A stretch of 24,934 bases of DNA from Plantago elongata (GCA_036897095.1 JAYMSP010002323.1:1-24934); one strand, 5' to 3'; shown: positions 9,845-20,855, counted from the stretch's first letter. Translations and numbers: made by a program. Notes: a model not told the origin generated them from the sequence alone.

Positions 9845-10680
9845 ATGAGTGTTTAAGGGGCTGATTGGGAAGGGATTTGAATTGAGAAACGCCCATTCAA
9901 ATAGCCTATTATACCCCTTCCAAAAATTTAATGAATAGTGATATATTTAACAAGAATAAATTATTAAAGAAATTGATACAGTTCAGTTGGTGCACCTATG
10001 TTTCATAAAGTATTCCCCTGCCAATTGATCACAAGTTTGATTCTCAGTAGTGCTAGATTTTCCAACCATTTTGTTTATATTGTTTTCTACCATTTACTTG
10101 ACATTTTTCATTGTCTTTTTATGATTCAGTAACATTTTTTATTATTTCTCTCTTTTTTAATATTCTTTTAATTTACATTTCACAATTATATTTTATAAAT
10201 ACTTAACTTTATTTCATTTAACTCCCTTTGTTTCTTTATTTTTTCTATTCAATGGTAAATTCATTTACTTAATATACTTAAAAAGAATTATTCAATCTAA
10301 CCAAAGTTATATTATATCTAATTCCTCCCGTTTATGAGCACATTATTTAAAAAATTATAGTCTAAATATTGTTCTTTACTATGTGAGTTTTAAAAACGTA
10401 ATTTTTATTAGTCATTAATAATGAATTTTTTTAATTAAATTTATAGTAAAAAATTTACTATCCCAAACATATATTTCTACGTCCGTTCCCACGGACCGGA
10501 ATTGCAAGTTTGTAACAGTTTATGTCGGAGCTCCATTGGTAAAGTATTATTGTCTTATGATACAAAATAACTATCTTTGACATGGACGAATATTTATAAC
10601 ATGATGACTACTGTTTAACCACAACAAAACTTTACATGTCTAACACGAACTCATCATAATAGCGTATACAAAGAAACGAA
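9845..10680. other. AT-rich intergenic sequence downstream of the DUF642 gene
   Basis: No coding region was found on either strand. It is dominated by A/T runs. It holds a possible tRNA-like SINE segment (listed separately) and a short GC-rich hairpin, cgtccgttcccacggaccgg, near 10481-10500. The block beginning ggggctgattgggaagggat near 9857 resembles the start of some Tourist-like MITEs, but no matching inverted end was found. Confidence 0.5.
9978..10062 (+). repeat. possible tRNA-derived SINE head
   Basis: The sequence gttcagttggtgcacc (9981-9996) resembles a Pol III A box, and acaagtttgattctcag (10031-10047) resembles a B box (consensus GGTTCGAATCC). Their spacing is tRNA-like. An AT-rich tail follows. 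No target duplication was identified and both boxes carry mismatches. Confidence 0.3.
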
Positions 10681-10682
10681 AT

Positions 10683-10688
10683 TTTATT
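10683..10688 (-). terminator. poly(A) signal AATAAA of the DUF642 gene
   Basis: The minus strand reads ataataaaattt about 86 bp past the stop codon at 10774, in a U-rich context suitable for plant 3' end formation. Confidence 0.5.
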
Positions 10689-10773
10689 ATATTATAATTC
10701 GTCAACATAAATGTTGAAAAGGTCGGAGTTTTTAAGTTGCATTGGAAAAACTAACTTGTTGCCATGCCTTCCA

Positions 10774-12594
10774 TCAAGCTTGAACAACTCTAACATCATC
10801 CAAAACCGGACCGCAAATTCGGCCAAAATCATTCAAACTGGTATGATAAAACGGACTGTGAAATCTAATTCTTGTCCTGTTCGATAAGGCTCTGAACTTG
10901 AGACTCCCATGTCCATACCAACCTTTACCATGTGAGGTAAACTTCACTTGAACGCTATTATGGGCTGCAAATGCTTCTACTACCATCGTGCCATGACACC
11001 CGTTCTCCGCGTCCCCAACCGTGAAGCTCATATTGTACCATTTACCTGACACTGTTCGTAGGATTTGTGAAATGGCGGTTTCTCTCCCTCCCAAGAACTC
11101 AATTGCTGCGGATCCAGAAGGCACGTTGAAATGCTTTGAATCAATGTATTTTACGGGTTTGAGCGATTCGACTATCCATCTTGGAATGGCGGAGTACATG
11201 TCTTGGCGCTCTGGGAGGATTATGACACCCGTGGAGAAGTTCTTGAACAAATGAGGACCAATCTCAAAGTCTCCATTCTTCACCAAGTTACCTACAATCA
11301 AATTTCTCATCAATTCATAATTACAATGGTGGAACCGGAGGTATCGTGGTCGTCAGTCGTCCGTGCACACCTACGTAAAGATTTTTTTTTTTTTTTTGAT
11401 TTTGTATATACTCACTTCGGCCAGAAAAGTTGTGCATATTTTACGACCGAACAACCCTGTTCAATTAAATTATATAATAAAATTGTGAGGTGGGGATGTG
11501 GGCTAAGTTATGATCAGTCTAGTTTGGTTCTAATGTTATTGTAAATTTTTGTCAAGGTCCACATTTTGCTTTGACTATCATCTGAGTGAGTCGAATCGTA
11601 ATCATGGCCTAAATCAGAGGAGGTTTATGTAATTAACCCGATATAAGACTAAATGATTTTCTCTCATATGTTCAAAGCAATCACACACACAATCCTTAAA
11701 CTTCAACATATGAGTCAAGCCCATGATATTATTATTAATGTTAAACTGAAAATTCATTCAGTTCAGTTCAGCTCGACTTAATTATAATTTATACTTTACT
11801 CTAGTTCAGTTTAGTTTAATAAATTTCAGTCGAAGAGAACACCGGTTAAATCCGAAAAAAAATCATGACATATGTATCCCATAATAAATTTTCCAATTAC
11901 TTGAATAAGTTACCTTTTGAATGGCGAATCGGTTGCATTTCTTTGATTGCGATGGAATCCATAAGAGGCCCACATGTGGGATCTTCTTGTATGCCAGGAT
12001 TATGGAATGTAAGCTTGACAATGTTAGATTTGGGCCTAAAGCACCAAGCGTACGTATCCCCCCCTTCCATGTCATACAGTGTTTGTATTGGGAGATCACT
12101 CGACATGCCAGGAACCGACACCCTCAAGACCTCATCTTGTGCGCAAGTCCTCGTTGCACCAAATGTGACACAATAGGTCCCCCCGACCTTCAACTTTTTC
12201 ACATATTGTGATATTGAAGCTTCATTGCCCAACCTTGCAGCATGGACTCCTCGCGGCACTGCGAAGTAGAACCCTCCTGGTTGAGGCCCGCCCGTGATGT
12301 ACTCCACTATGCCCTTGATTTCCCATTTGGGGAGGGAATATCTCCCAATTATCACCGTTTTATTCAGGTCTGACGATTTCGGGCCTATTTCAAAGTTTCC
12401 ATTCGGTAATAATCCTGCATTTCATGTATACAAGCGAACATTAGATTGATACTGCATGATGGATTGTATAGCAAATGATATGAAGTAGAAGTTACAAATC
12501 AATTACCATCAAGGGGTGGAGCAGATTTGCCAGAAGCCAAAGTGTTGATGAGAATGAATATGAATAGAGCACAGAGTTTGGGATGTGAACCCAT
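10774..12594 (-). CDS. DUF642 domain cell-wall protein (three exons, 368 aa)
   Basis: Exons are 12594-12507, 12414-11914 and 11291-10774, with introns of 92 and 622 bp bounded by GT/AG. Total coding length is 1,107 nt, open throughout. Residues 1-25 are a secretion signal (MGSHPKLCALFIFILINTLA), so the product is expected in the apoplast. Two DUF642 repeats follow: about 30-193 (LLPNGNFEIGP, GNEASISQYV, ATRTCAQDE, NPGIQEDPTCGPLMDSIAI) and about 197-366 (NLVKNGDFEIGP, VESLKPVKYIDSKHF, VGDAENGCHG, FYHTSLNDFGRICGPVLDDV). Paired cysteines and galactose-binding-like folds are typical; members bind cell-wall polysaccharide and pectin methylesterases. Four N-glycosylation sequons (NKT, NFS, NMS, NRT) are visible. 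Length matches the family's usual ~365-370 residues. It is the only apparently functional gene here. Which paralogue it is cannot be told. Confidence 0.94.
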
Positions 12595-12647
12595 TTTGAA
12601 CATGCAAGTGATAAATGAAATGAAATAAAACTGGTCCTATTGGTTTA

Positions 12648-12655
12648 CTTATATG
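12648..12655 (-). promoter_or_regulatory. TATA box of the DUF642 gene
   Basis: The minus strand reads ccatataagta about 55-60 bp upstream of the ATG at 12594, leaving room for a short 5' UTR. The upstream region to about 12873 holds no gene; a copia-like LTR lies just beyond and could influence expression. Confidence 0.5.
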
Positions 12656-12873
12656 GTAGTAGTATACAATGTATGCTCTATCACTTATCATACGACAATT
12701 AATTAAGAGCTGGATTTTATAATTAAGCATTTGAAAAATCACAGGGAGCCAGGGAGCCATGTTATAGTGCACAAAAAGAGGCGACAGATGTGTTGCAAAT
12801 TGCAATGTTTAGTTGTCTCACAAGTCACAAGTCAAGTTTCTCATGGCACAGCGCCATTGGCTCTACTTAATTA

Positions 12874-13124
12874 TGTGAAAATTACACAAATAACAACGTG
12901 AGACGGTTTCTAAACACTTATTATAGAAATCTTTAATACAATGTATATTAATTAAAACTTCTATACTTTTAAAGAGAAAATAAAATAGGGTTTATTCTGA
13001 TGCATTAAATAAAAGAGTACAAGTATGTATTTATATTTAAAAAGTAAAATTTTTAGAGAGCCCATAACAGTTGGGCCTATAATAGTCTAACCCAATACTA
13101 ATTTTTATACATTTATTTCTAACA
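12874..13124 (-). mobile_element. Ty1/copia-like 3' LTR
   Basis: On the minus strand the LTR opens TGTTAGAAATAAATGT directly after a polypurine tract (aaggggag). It then carries TATA-like aaatataaatacat and, further on, aataaacccta, a promoter and poly(A) layout common in short plant copia LTRs. The inner end is placed at a CA near 12874 (ttttcaca), giving about 251 bp, but that border is uncertain because no target duplication was found. Confidence 0.6.
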
Positions 13125-13132
13125 CTCCCCTT
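13125..13132 (-). other. polypurine tract
   Basis: The minus strand reads aaggggag and abuts the TGTTAG start of the LTR. This primes plus-strand synthesis in LTR elements and shows that the LTR is the 3' one of an element reading on the minus strand. Confidence 0.6.
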
Positions 13133-15740
13133 GAATGGACAGGAATTAGTAATAGTTGGTACGCGAGAGATTTTGTCACGTTAAAAACCTTGCTAAAAAA
13201 ATTCAGTGGGATAAAAATCTAACGAAGGGAAAAGAGTGCAGTGCATATCCAACTCCCCTGATTAAGTATCACTTCAATTCTTCGAATGTCGTAAATTCAA
13301 TGTTCCAAACCAGTTTATCAAATAATGAATCGAATGTGATGCGGTTGAGCAAATCTTCATATATGTTGTACTTCGGTGAAATCTTCTTATGGAGAAAGAA
13401 TTCCTGGTTGTCTTGTTTAGGAAGAACTCTTTCAAACACTTGAAATATGATATAGTTTCTTGTTCCATAACATCACTCCATAATGTTGTAAAAATATCCA
13501 ACAAGCCCATAACTCTAATCTTTACCAAACAGTTTCACAATCATGGAGATATATGCGCATATAATGTTGCCTCGTTAAAAACCTCACTAGAAAAAACAAA
13601 ATGGGATAAAAACATGTAGAGGAAAAAAGAGTGCAACCATTTCTCATGAAATGCGCAAACGTCCTTATTACTCTTCAACAATGATCTCCCTTAGTTGACA
13701 AGATAAACCTTCTTTAGGAGGTATAATAAGAAATAATGTAGCTCTTCATATAGCTCAACTTTAAGATTATGGTACTTCAGGACCATGTCAATATCAAGGA
13801 TAGTAGTAATACTCCTTGTAATAATCTCATACATGCTCAAACTTCATGTTGAACCAACATCAATATAACCAATAATACCATTCACGAGTAATGTGAATCA
13901 TAAATCATACTTTACTTGTTCATAGAGGTTTACAAACATAAATGTCGACATGATACTTTTAGTCTCCTTTTGGGACTTACTTCGGAGATAATATCTCCCC
14001 TCATTGAAATTTCCCAAAATCATATGACTTTCAAGTAAAATCATTCCTTGTACAACCTGCATGTTAGTCTAAGTGGTAACATTCAAATAAGAATAAACAT
14101 GTTATGATGCAATGCTTAGTATCTAAATGCACATAAAATCGACTCGATAATGTAGCGGTACCGTACAAATTTCGAATTCGTTTGATCAAAAGGACCTCAA
14201 GTCCATGAGCTCATTTACATCATCATCATCATCACCATGATGTCATCGACCGGATTTACATGTAAGATCCCCAATTATATGTCCATCAAATTTATCATAT
14301 GCTTATTCATTTCTCGGTTACATATATACCAGTATGTCATATCTCTTTACTAGATTTTCAAATCAGTACTGATCGTCGATATCTGAATAGTGTCTATCGG
14401 TACCATTTCCTTTCATATAGGTCATCTATTTTTAATTCAAATATATATGCCATTTGTGGCATTCATTACTCCTCAAGAGTACCAACTGCTCGATCTTGCC
14501 AATCCATATGGAACCGTATTATACTGAGAATCATTAGTACAATTGGCAAGTTATTTCAATGTTCAACACATGTCATCCTATAACCAATATGCAACTCTGT
14601 ATGCCTTAAAATATAGGATCATAGCGGGTCAACATTCAAATCACATAATTTCATGTTTGAACATATCTTGATATAGTAACATGAAGCTGAATATTTAGTT
14701 CGAGTTAGAACGTTCAAATGTATGAGGATCACTTCTCTCTACGAATTCGATTTTACCATCTTCCTCATGTTCCTCCTCCCCTAAGCTGGGAAAAACTAGC
14801 TCATACTAGTAATAAGGGCTCAAACCATAAACTTGCATGCCCAACTTAGATAATCACAAACACATACAACCATAGTATGCTTCACACATTAGTTCTCTAT
14901 GAAGAACAATATGATGGGGAGTCGATATATTTGCACAGTTGGATTTTCTTGTGCTGAAATCGCATTTTCCCTTAAACTGGAGATCATACTTGTGGGTTTC
15001 CAACCACTTATACATCAATCAATGTCAACTTTCAAAGTTTGACTTTTACTCATTTCAAGATCTCCACAATCATGCTTCATCTCAATGTTATGTCTTGCCA
15101 TAACAATAATTTCACATTAGAAAGCTTTCAACACATAATCATGCGGAAACTTCAAGTTCCACAACGACGGTTAAGTTATAACCAGATGGTCTAATTTGTC
15201 ATATTGACATATCTCTCATAAATCAATTAAATTTGGCCTTTCCATAATGTGAAATTTGAACACAATCGTGTGCATTTGTAATTAGCAAGACTAACCATAT
15301 CAATTTCATCAGAAATTTAGTCTAATATATGTATATTTTTAGCACAATTTCGCGAGAGTTTAAACTCTTGTATGATGATGAAATCAAGCCATACACTTTC
15401 GTTATGTCTTATAGACATGATCCATCTATAGAGGGTATATATACACTTGAGCATTTGCAATATAATGCTCCCGTCAAATGCATATGGAAAATTCAAGTTG
15501 GTAATTAATCATTATATATATCAAAAGATATTACAAGCTAAATCAATGCTAGTTTTTATCATTGATGATGCAATACCATCCCACACTATCATTCAAGCAT
15601 ATTTTGGCCTCTCTTGCCTCGCATATTGTCATATTTGTCTCAAGCAATTACGCATGACTTTTTCGATGTATTTCTACTACATTAGCATATTAGAGACATA
15701 AAAAATAGTGTATGCTTAGCTAGCATACCATCATCAACAA
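13133..15740 (-). other. decayed copia-type 3' region and unassigned sequence
   Basis: The first 550 bp carry, twice, a block (gttaaaaacct..gggataaaaa..gag(g)gaaaa(a)gagtgca) that usually lies between the pol stop and the polypurine tract in plant copia elements. The copies are at 13176-13238 and 13570-13635, about 390 bp apart. From 13700 to 15740 no coding motif of RT, RNase H, integrase or gag could be read on either strand, and ORFs are under 95 codons and unlike known families. It is best regarded as old repeat-derived sequence of unknown type. Confidence 0.45.
14218..14238 (+). repeat. CAT microsatellite
   Basis: Six consecutive cat triplets followed by caccatgatg. It is short and probably unremarkable. 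Confidence 0.8.
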
Positions 15741-15759
15741 CTGTCTCAAAACATAAGTG

Positions 15760-15887
15760 GTTTTAATAATACCAACAACATCGGTTGATTATCCACACTT
15801 TATTTGCATCACCATAAATAAAATAGTTTAGTATGGATGTGCATAATATTCCAACAATGCTGGTTGGTTATTCCATACTTCTTTGGA
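15760..15887 (+). repeat. two diverged ~80-bp repeats, related to the array at 21107-21355
   Basis: Copies centre on ccaacaacatcggttgatta (about 15770) and ccaacaatgctggttggtta (about 15851), each followed by a tccacactt or tccatactt segment. The same phrase recurs 5.3 kb away as ccaactacgccagttgatta and cccacctacgtcgattgatt. The copies end at the possible Helitron terminus at 15888. Confidence 0.55.
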
Positions 15888-15925
15888 CTAGTACTAACCC
15901 GTGGCGATGCCATTGTATGGTTTGT
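15888..15925 (-). mobile_element. possible Helitron 3' terminus
   Basis: The plus strand reads a|CTAGTACTAACCCGTGGC, then gatGCCA. On the minus strand this is a short stem (TGGC..GCCA, partly extended) followed by gggttagtaCTAG with T next, the layout of plant Helitron 3' ends (hairpin about ten bases before CTRR, insertion between A and T). The stem has decayed pairs and no 5' TC end was found, so this is tentative. The unexplained sequence to its right up to about 16100 is AT-rich with no gene. Confidence 0.35.
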
Positions 15926-16124
15926 TTCTAATAATAAAAAGAAAATGAATGATAAAAAATAAATTAATCAAGAGAATAATGTAATCAGTAGGTAAACAAT
16001 GTTGGTTATGGATCGGTTTGTAGTCCTTCTTCATCCAATGTTATATTATTACGTATACATATTTTCTTTAGCAAAACCAGAATAAAATATAAAAGTATAC
16101 AACACAATCAATAGGTTTGTTCCC

Positions 16125-16255
16125 ACAACTATGCGGTGGTATATGGTCACCCCACCACAAATAAAAAATAAAATATTATAAAAATATAGTTTCAAATGTT
16201 ACAGTTGTTTACTAACCCCGCGGTGGTATACGTTACCCCACCAGATACACAAAAT
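16125..16255 (+). repeat. pair of 87-bp-spaced repeats with GGTGG/CCACC hairpins
   Basis: The motif gcggtggtat..gt(c/t)accccacca occurs at 16133 and 16220. Each copy can fold through ggtgg and ccacc. The intervening sequence is AT-rich. The function is unknown. Confidence 0.6.
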
Positions 16256-16324
16256 TATTATTCTACAGACATAATTTTACATGCTACTGTTTGATTTTTT
16301 CAACAACCATGTCCTCTGGGCCCG

Positions 16325-16715
16325 TTATGGATGAAGAAAGTAGAGAGCTTTCCCGCTTATAGAGTATCAATCGTAAACCACCAGGGTCGGCCGTCATGGA
16401 GATTAAGAAAGCACAGAGAAGACCGACAAATATTCTCTCGTCTGGAGAGTAGAAGGTGCCTCCTCCCTCTTATGGAGATCACAAAGTAGAGAGAAGATCG
16501 GGACAGATTCCTTTGTAGAGGTGATCAATTGACCCACCACCACTCTCCCTCCCTCCACGCATCGGGCTCGTTATAGAGATCAAGAAAGAAGAGAGAAGAT
16601 TTAAGAGAATTTCTCCGCATAGAGAGTGTATGCATGATCCCACTTCTCTGCCCATAGTGGAGATCAAGAACGTACATAGAATATCGAAGACAATTTTTCC
16701 GCCTAGTTTGTATTC
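16325..16715 (+). repeat. degenerate minisatellite, about five units of 70-100 bp
   Basis: The phrase atggagatcaagaaag..agagagaaga recurs at about 16327, 16396, 16472, 16573 and 16656, each followed by a ttc/ttct..ccgc-type segment. Units differ in length and sequence. The two minus-strand ORFs crossing it (16479-16767) are repeat readings, not a gene. Confidence 0.6.
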
Positions 16716-16776
16716 GGCTAATTAGTTCGCGTGTATCTCTTCTATATTTTGGAAATGAAAAGTGCACGTCTAATAC

Positions 16777-17256
16777 GGGAGAATTATTTCAAATATATCG
16801 TAGAGTGAGACGCATCCATTTTATATAATGTACAATGACTATGTATTTTTTGTATACCTTACAGTGGCTACTTGTTTAGAAGATATACTCCTGTCATTTT
16901 CTTGCTCCGATTAGTGATTTATTGAACGTGCATGGGGTATCTCATGCGCTCGACATAATGATTTTGTATTTTTGAATTTCTCTTTCTTTTTTTTGATTTT
17001 TCTTTCAAAATAAATTTTCGAGATTGAATCACAATATGGCATGTGTCAAGCGTTTGAGATATTTTCGACGCTTGAGGCACTTCCAACGTGTGAATACTAC
17101 CGGTGCGTGTAATAAATCACCAAATCGAGCAAAAAATGACCGGGGTATAACTTCTGGACAAGTAGTCATTGTGAGGTATACAAAAAATACATAACCATTG
17201 TACAGTATATAAAATGGACGTATCTCACTCTACTGTATACTTTAAAATATTTTCCC
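16777..17256. mobile_element. 480-bp MITE with long terminal inverted repeats, probably Mutator-type
   Basis: The left arm from GGGAGAATTATTTCAAATAT to about 16924 pairs with the reverse complement of the right arm, about 17108 to 17256 (ending ATATTTTCCC). The match includes tagagtgaga, ccattttata, gtacaatg, tatgtattttttgtatacct and gactacttgt-type blocks. Similarity continues weakly into the centre (tatctca..cgc(t/c)..gaca), so it is nearly fold-back. Flanks gtctaatac and atctagtgc share six of nine positions, compatible with an eroded 9-bp Mutator duplication. No transposase is encoded. Confidence 0.75.
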
Positions 17257-17368
17257 ATCTAGTGCACTATTCATAGAACAGTCTCTAAAGATTAGTTAAA
17301 TGAACTATATCAAGCATAGATCCAATGGTCCTCATAACTAGATTCATGTCCATTAAAGAAAATTCATA

Positions 17369-17607
17369 CTCCTTCCGTCCCAGCTTTATATTTTCATATT
17401 CCATTTTGATTCGTCCCAACTTCATTTTTTCATCCCTCAAATGGAAAATCTCTCTCTTACTTTATTTAATTATTCCCCTACTTTATCAACATCTCTCATA
17501 CGTTGTTCACTATTTTCCTTACTTTATCACATTCTCTCATAATTAATTCACTTTTTTCTTAAAACATATGCTCGGGGCCCGGGATGTTCAAGTCGGGGTG
17601 GAGGGAG
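17369..17607. mobile_element. Stowaway MITE (Tc1/mariner), 239 bp
   Basis: It begins CTCCTTCCGTCCCAGCTTTA and ends CGGGGTGGAGGGAG, the Stowaway terminal inverted repeats (CTCCCTCCGTCCC type), and is flanked by TA on both sides (17367-17368 and 17608-17609). The inside is AT-rich and non-coding; the plus-strand ORF running through it is not a gene. Confidence 0.88.
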
Positions 17608-17609
17608 TA

Positions 17610-18689
17610 TTCAATAGTAAATCATACATATATGAAGGTATAATATAAAATTAATATTTACTGAACCGTGTAATATTGATTACTTGAATTCAATAAAATG
17701 AGTGCATTGATTCATTTAACGTTTAAATTATAATCAAAGTCCGTATACATCATCAACTTACTCACATATATTTTATTAACTTGCAAGGTATTTTAGCCAC
17801 ATTTTGTCAATGATATACTAATTCAACTAATTAACGTGATGGTGGAGAATGAACATGTGTTCAAGGAGTCGAAGTTATTCTTCCTTATCCTAGTTGTTCA
17901 GTGTAAACTTTGACTCTGTATTTTTATGCATCACCTCTGCTTATTAAGAATCACAAATTATGGGAATTCCTCTCGTATCCAAGTCAAATATGTCCCGAAT
18001 AATATTTTACAACCACTTCAACCCCATATGATGTAGCATATTGTCAAAAATAGAAACATCAAATTTATCTCGATTCATTCAACTAAAAAAAAATTCAAGA
18101 AGATTATGCGCAGAATTGCATTTAATTACACCATTATAGAAGATAACAAAAACATGTAGGAAGTGTACATGATGCTTTGCTACCAAATTCCATGAAATCT
18201 ATATAGAACTTCCCCTTGGCACTTACCCCTATTTGATCAGATTGCGGGCGTCCGTATATCAAAATTCATGCATAAATTTTTAAATTCAAATTAAAGAAAG
18301 GGTATATAATCCTTCATACAAATTAGAAAAGCAGCATATGCATTAATTTTTGAAACTTTCTTCATTCACAAACCAAACAGACCACTTGTGTGACTCTTCA
18401 AGGCTTAAGTGCATAGAATAGAACTGCTTCAATCAAACAATTCATCTCCTTAACCATTACAGACCAAAGAAGTAGCCCAAGAACATTTAAAACAACATAG
18501 TCTGAATGACACCTAATAGAGATCAAATTATACTAACAAATAATGGAATCACCCACCTTAGTGGCAACATCTTCAACTTAATGGACCAAAAACTTACTTA
18601 CATTAGTAATATGTTACACAAATAAACACGATACGCATGTTACTACGTTACATCATATGTTTTTTAAATGTATAAAAGATCATGTTTTA
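17610..18689. other. AT-rich sequence without recognised gene
   Basis: No conserved protein motif, long ORF, tRNA or clear transposon end was seen. On the minus strand it lies downstream of the possible 5' UTR at 18690-19300 and could be intron or transcript body, including one short frame near 18470-18410 (MVKEMNCLIEAVLFYALKP) that I do not recognise. Confidence 0.4.
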
Positions 18690-19300
18690 GTACTTACAGT
18701 CAACTAAACCAATGTTCCATCTTTGCCCATCCTCTAAATCATGCAGCAGTAATGTCACAAATTTTCTATCGAAATTATACAATAATGTATCCACAAATCA
18801 CCATGTACCATACAAAATAAGAAATTCTCAAATTCCTAGCATCATTATCGTAATTTCTCCCAATTCAAGACACCATGTCACAATGCAATTGTAAGCGATT
18901 GATCTCGATAAAAGTTCAGAACCGATAGAAAAGAATAGAACAACAATCCTAGATCTGCATAAAACCGATAGTTTAAGTAGCTGATTCATCGCCAGATGAG
19001 TAAAGAGCTCGATCTCTAGATCGATGGCATGAATAAGGCAGCCGGATCATGGAATCAGGACAATGAATACTTAAAACTGGAAAAAGAAAAGATACCTATA
19101 ATGAGTGAAAAATAGAAGATAGAGCGAGATATTCGTTGCTTGTGTGGCTCTCAGGCTCGAAAATATCCGTCGAAGGATAGAATCGAATGTATTGAAATAT
19201 ATTGTCGGTATGAAATAGAAAGTATAAAAAGACAGGACATAGATTCAAGAAAATTGAATGCCCACGCGCCTCTACACGCGCCAAGTTATGGGTTATATAT
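18690..19300 (-). promoter_or_regulatory. possible promoter, 5' UTR and first introns of an unidentified transcript
   Basis: On the minus strand a TATA-like atatataacc (about 19300-19291) is followed by a CT-rich, UTR-like stretch ending ttcactcattatag|gtatctttt near 19098-19095, then tctagatctg-type intron-like sequence. A good donor (gactg|taagt or gact|gtaagt) lies near 18700. No convincing protein follows, so this may be the promoter of a lost gene or a non-coding transcript. The assignment rests only on pattern. Confidence 0.25.
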
Positions 19301-19319
19301 TACTTTTAATAAGCAAAAT

Positions 19320-20345
19320 AAATAAAAGGGTGAATTTCATTTAATATTCTTCTTAGATGATCTAATTACACTTTGGTCCCTATTAGTTCAACAATAACAT
19401 ATATAGGTCACTTTTTTCACATAGGTCCTTATTTTGCCAATTTGAAAAAGTATCCCTTATTTCTTTCTAATTCAACTTAAATTCATTATTGTTCTCTTTT
19501 TCTTTTTTTTTTGTGAGTGCCTTATTTATTGATTAATACCATGAATTAAAAAATTATAGGGAACTTTTATAATTTTCCCAATATAATTTTAATTTTAATA
19601 ATATAAGTAGCTTATGGACTTAATTGCAAAATCAGAAATAATTTTCAGACCAATTGAAAGTTTTAAAAAAAAATGGGGGAAGGACAATAGAGCTCCACCG
19701 GAGATGATTGGATCTTTGTAACCAACTTTGATGGAGCAATGTACAACTCTATTATGAGTTGTTTTAACATCTTCAATGGAGAATTGAAGTTATTCCAACA
19801 TCTCAATCCGGAGCATCTCCGGTTGGAGCTGTAAATTGCAACTCCAACCGGAGCTGAAACGACTATGGTGGAGAACTCCACACCAGAGCAACATTGATCA
19901 CCAAATTGTGCAAACAGTAGCTCATTGGTCACTTCCCAACTTTTACCTTTTTTTTGAATTTCTAACATAATTCTTTTTATTTATTAGTTTGTTCCATAAG
20001 AATATGTTTTATGACAACCATAAATATATGTATATTTTTTGTTTATATCTTCTATGTTATATTGCCACTTCTAGATCAAATTACAATTGTCTACTACTAA
20101 TTTGTTATTCTTTGATGTATTTGGAATGTCGTTACTAAAAATATTGTCAACATTTTAATGTTTCTTTTTGTTTTTATTTGTTTCAATTGAATTTTTTAAG
20201 CACTATTTCAGGGTTCTACATTGGTGTAAGTATCAATCTCAAAATTTAAATTTAAACAAATTTGTTGTATAGAGTTTAGTTAGGACACATCAAATGGAAT
20301 TAGACATGTAGTATATTAATTAATTTATAATTTATTTATAAAATT
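19320..20345. other. AT-rich sequence with a perfect 12-bp hairpin
   Basis: Mostly A/T runs with no gene. At 19817-19828 and 19842-19853 the arms ctccggttggag and ctccaaccggag form a perfect inverted repeat with a 13-base loop. Surrounding gagctccaccggag-type phrases (19690-19880) suggest an old MITE core, but terminal repeats were not defined. Confidence 0.5.
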
Positions 20346-20350
20346 TACGG

Positions 20351-20382
20351 ACACCGCACTTAGAGAGGTGTATCATTTCTAG
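20351..20382 (+). mobile_element. possible Helitron 3' terminus
   Basis: The sequence acaccgcact-t-agagaggtgt forms an imperfect hairpin (outer acacc/ggtgt paired) followed by atcattt and CTAG, with T next at 20383. This is the classical Helitron 3' end layout. The matching 5' TC end upstream was not located. Confidence 0.4.
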
Positions 20383-20397
20383 TATTTAAGAAATGCT

Positions 20398-20855
20398 CAT
20401 TTTATAAAACTTTAATATTTTATTTTATTTATTAAATTTATATTTTATTTTAGTCAATAAAATATTTATTTAATTAGTAATAATATTATAGATTATTGTC
20501 TATGAATTTTTCTTATCACGAATATATTTTAAAATATTTTTAATTATTTTGCAGATAAAATTATATGATATTAAGTAAATACTTTATATAATGCTAACAT
20601 ATAAAAAATAAACAGACAAATATATACATTATTTGTTGAAAATAAAACTAATTCCATAAAATTTCATGTATGATTGAATTAATTTAATAGATTCTCTATT
20701 TTTAAAATTTTATTATTTTATTTTACCTAATTTTGTAAATTTATATTTTATTTCAGTATATAAAATAATTTATTTAATTAATAATAGTATTCAAGATCAT
20801 TGTCTATGGATTCGTCTTGTCAAGAAGAATTCAAATATATGTTCAAAATATTTTT
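20398..20855 (+). repeat. two diverged direct repeats about 300 bp apart
   Basis: The first copy is at 20398-20550 and the second at about 20695-20860. Both contain ttatattttattt(t/c)agt, aataaaatatttatttaatta or its variant, attgtctatg(a/g)att, and a later aaaatattttt. Shared non-trivial words make this more than AT-rich chance. Confidence 0.55.

Noticed and set aside
10481..10560. Second SINE-like segment (gtcggagctccattggtaaa)
   Set aside because: There is only an A-box-like phrase with no convincing B box or tail.
11203..11544. 113-codon plus-strand ORF across the DUF642 intron
   Set aside because: It spans an exon border and a T run; the opposite strand encodes the DUF642 protein.
16479..16767. 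Two overlapping minus-strand ORFs
   Set aside because: They are translations of the degenerate minisatellite.
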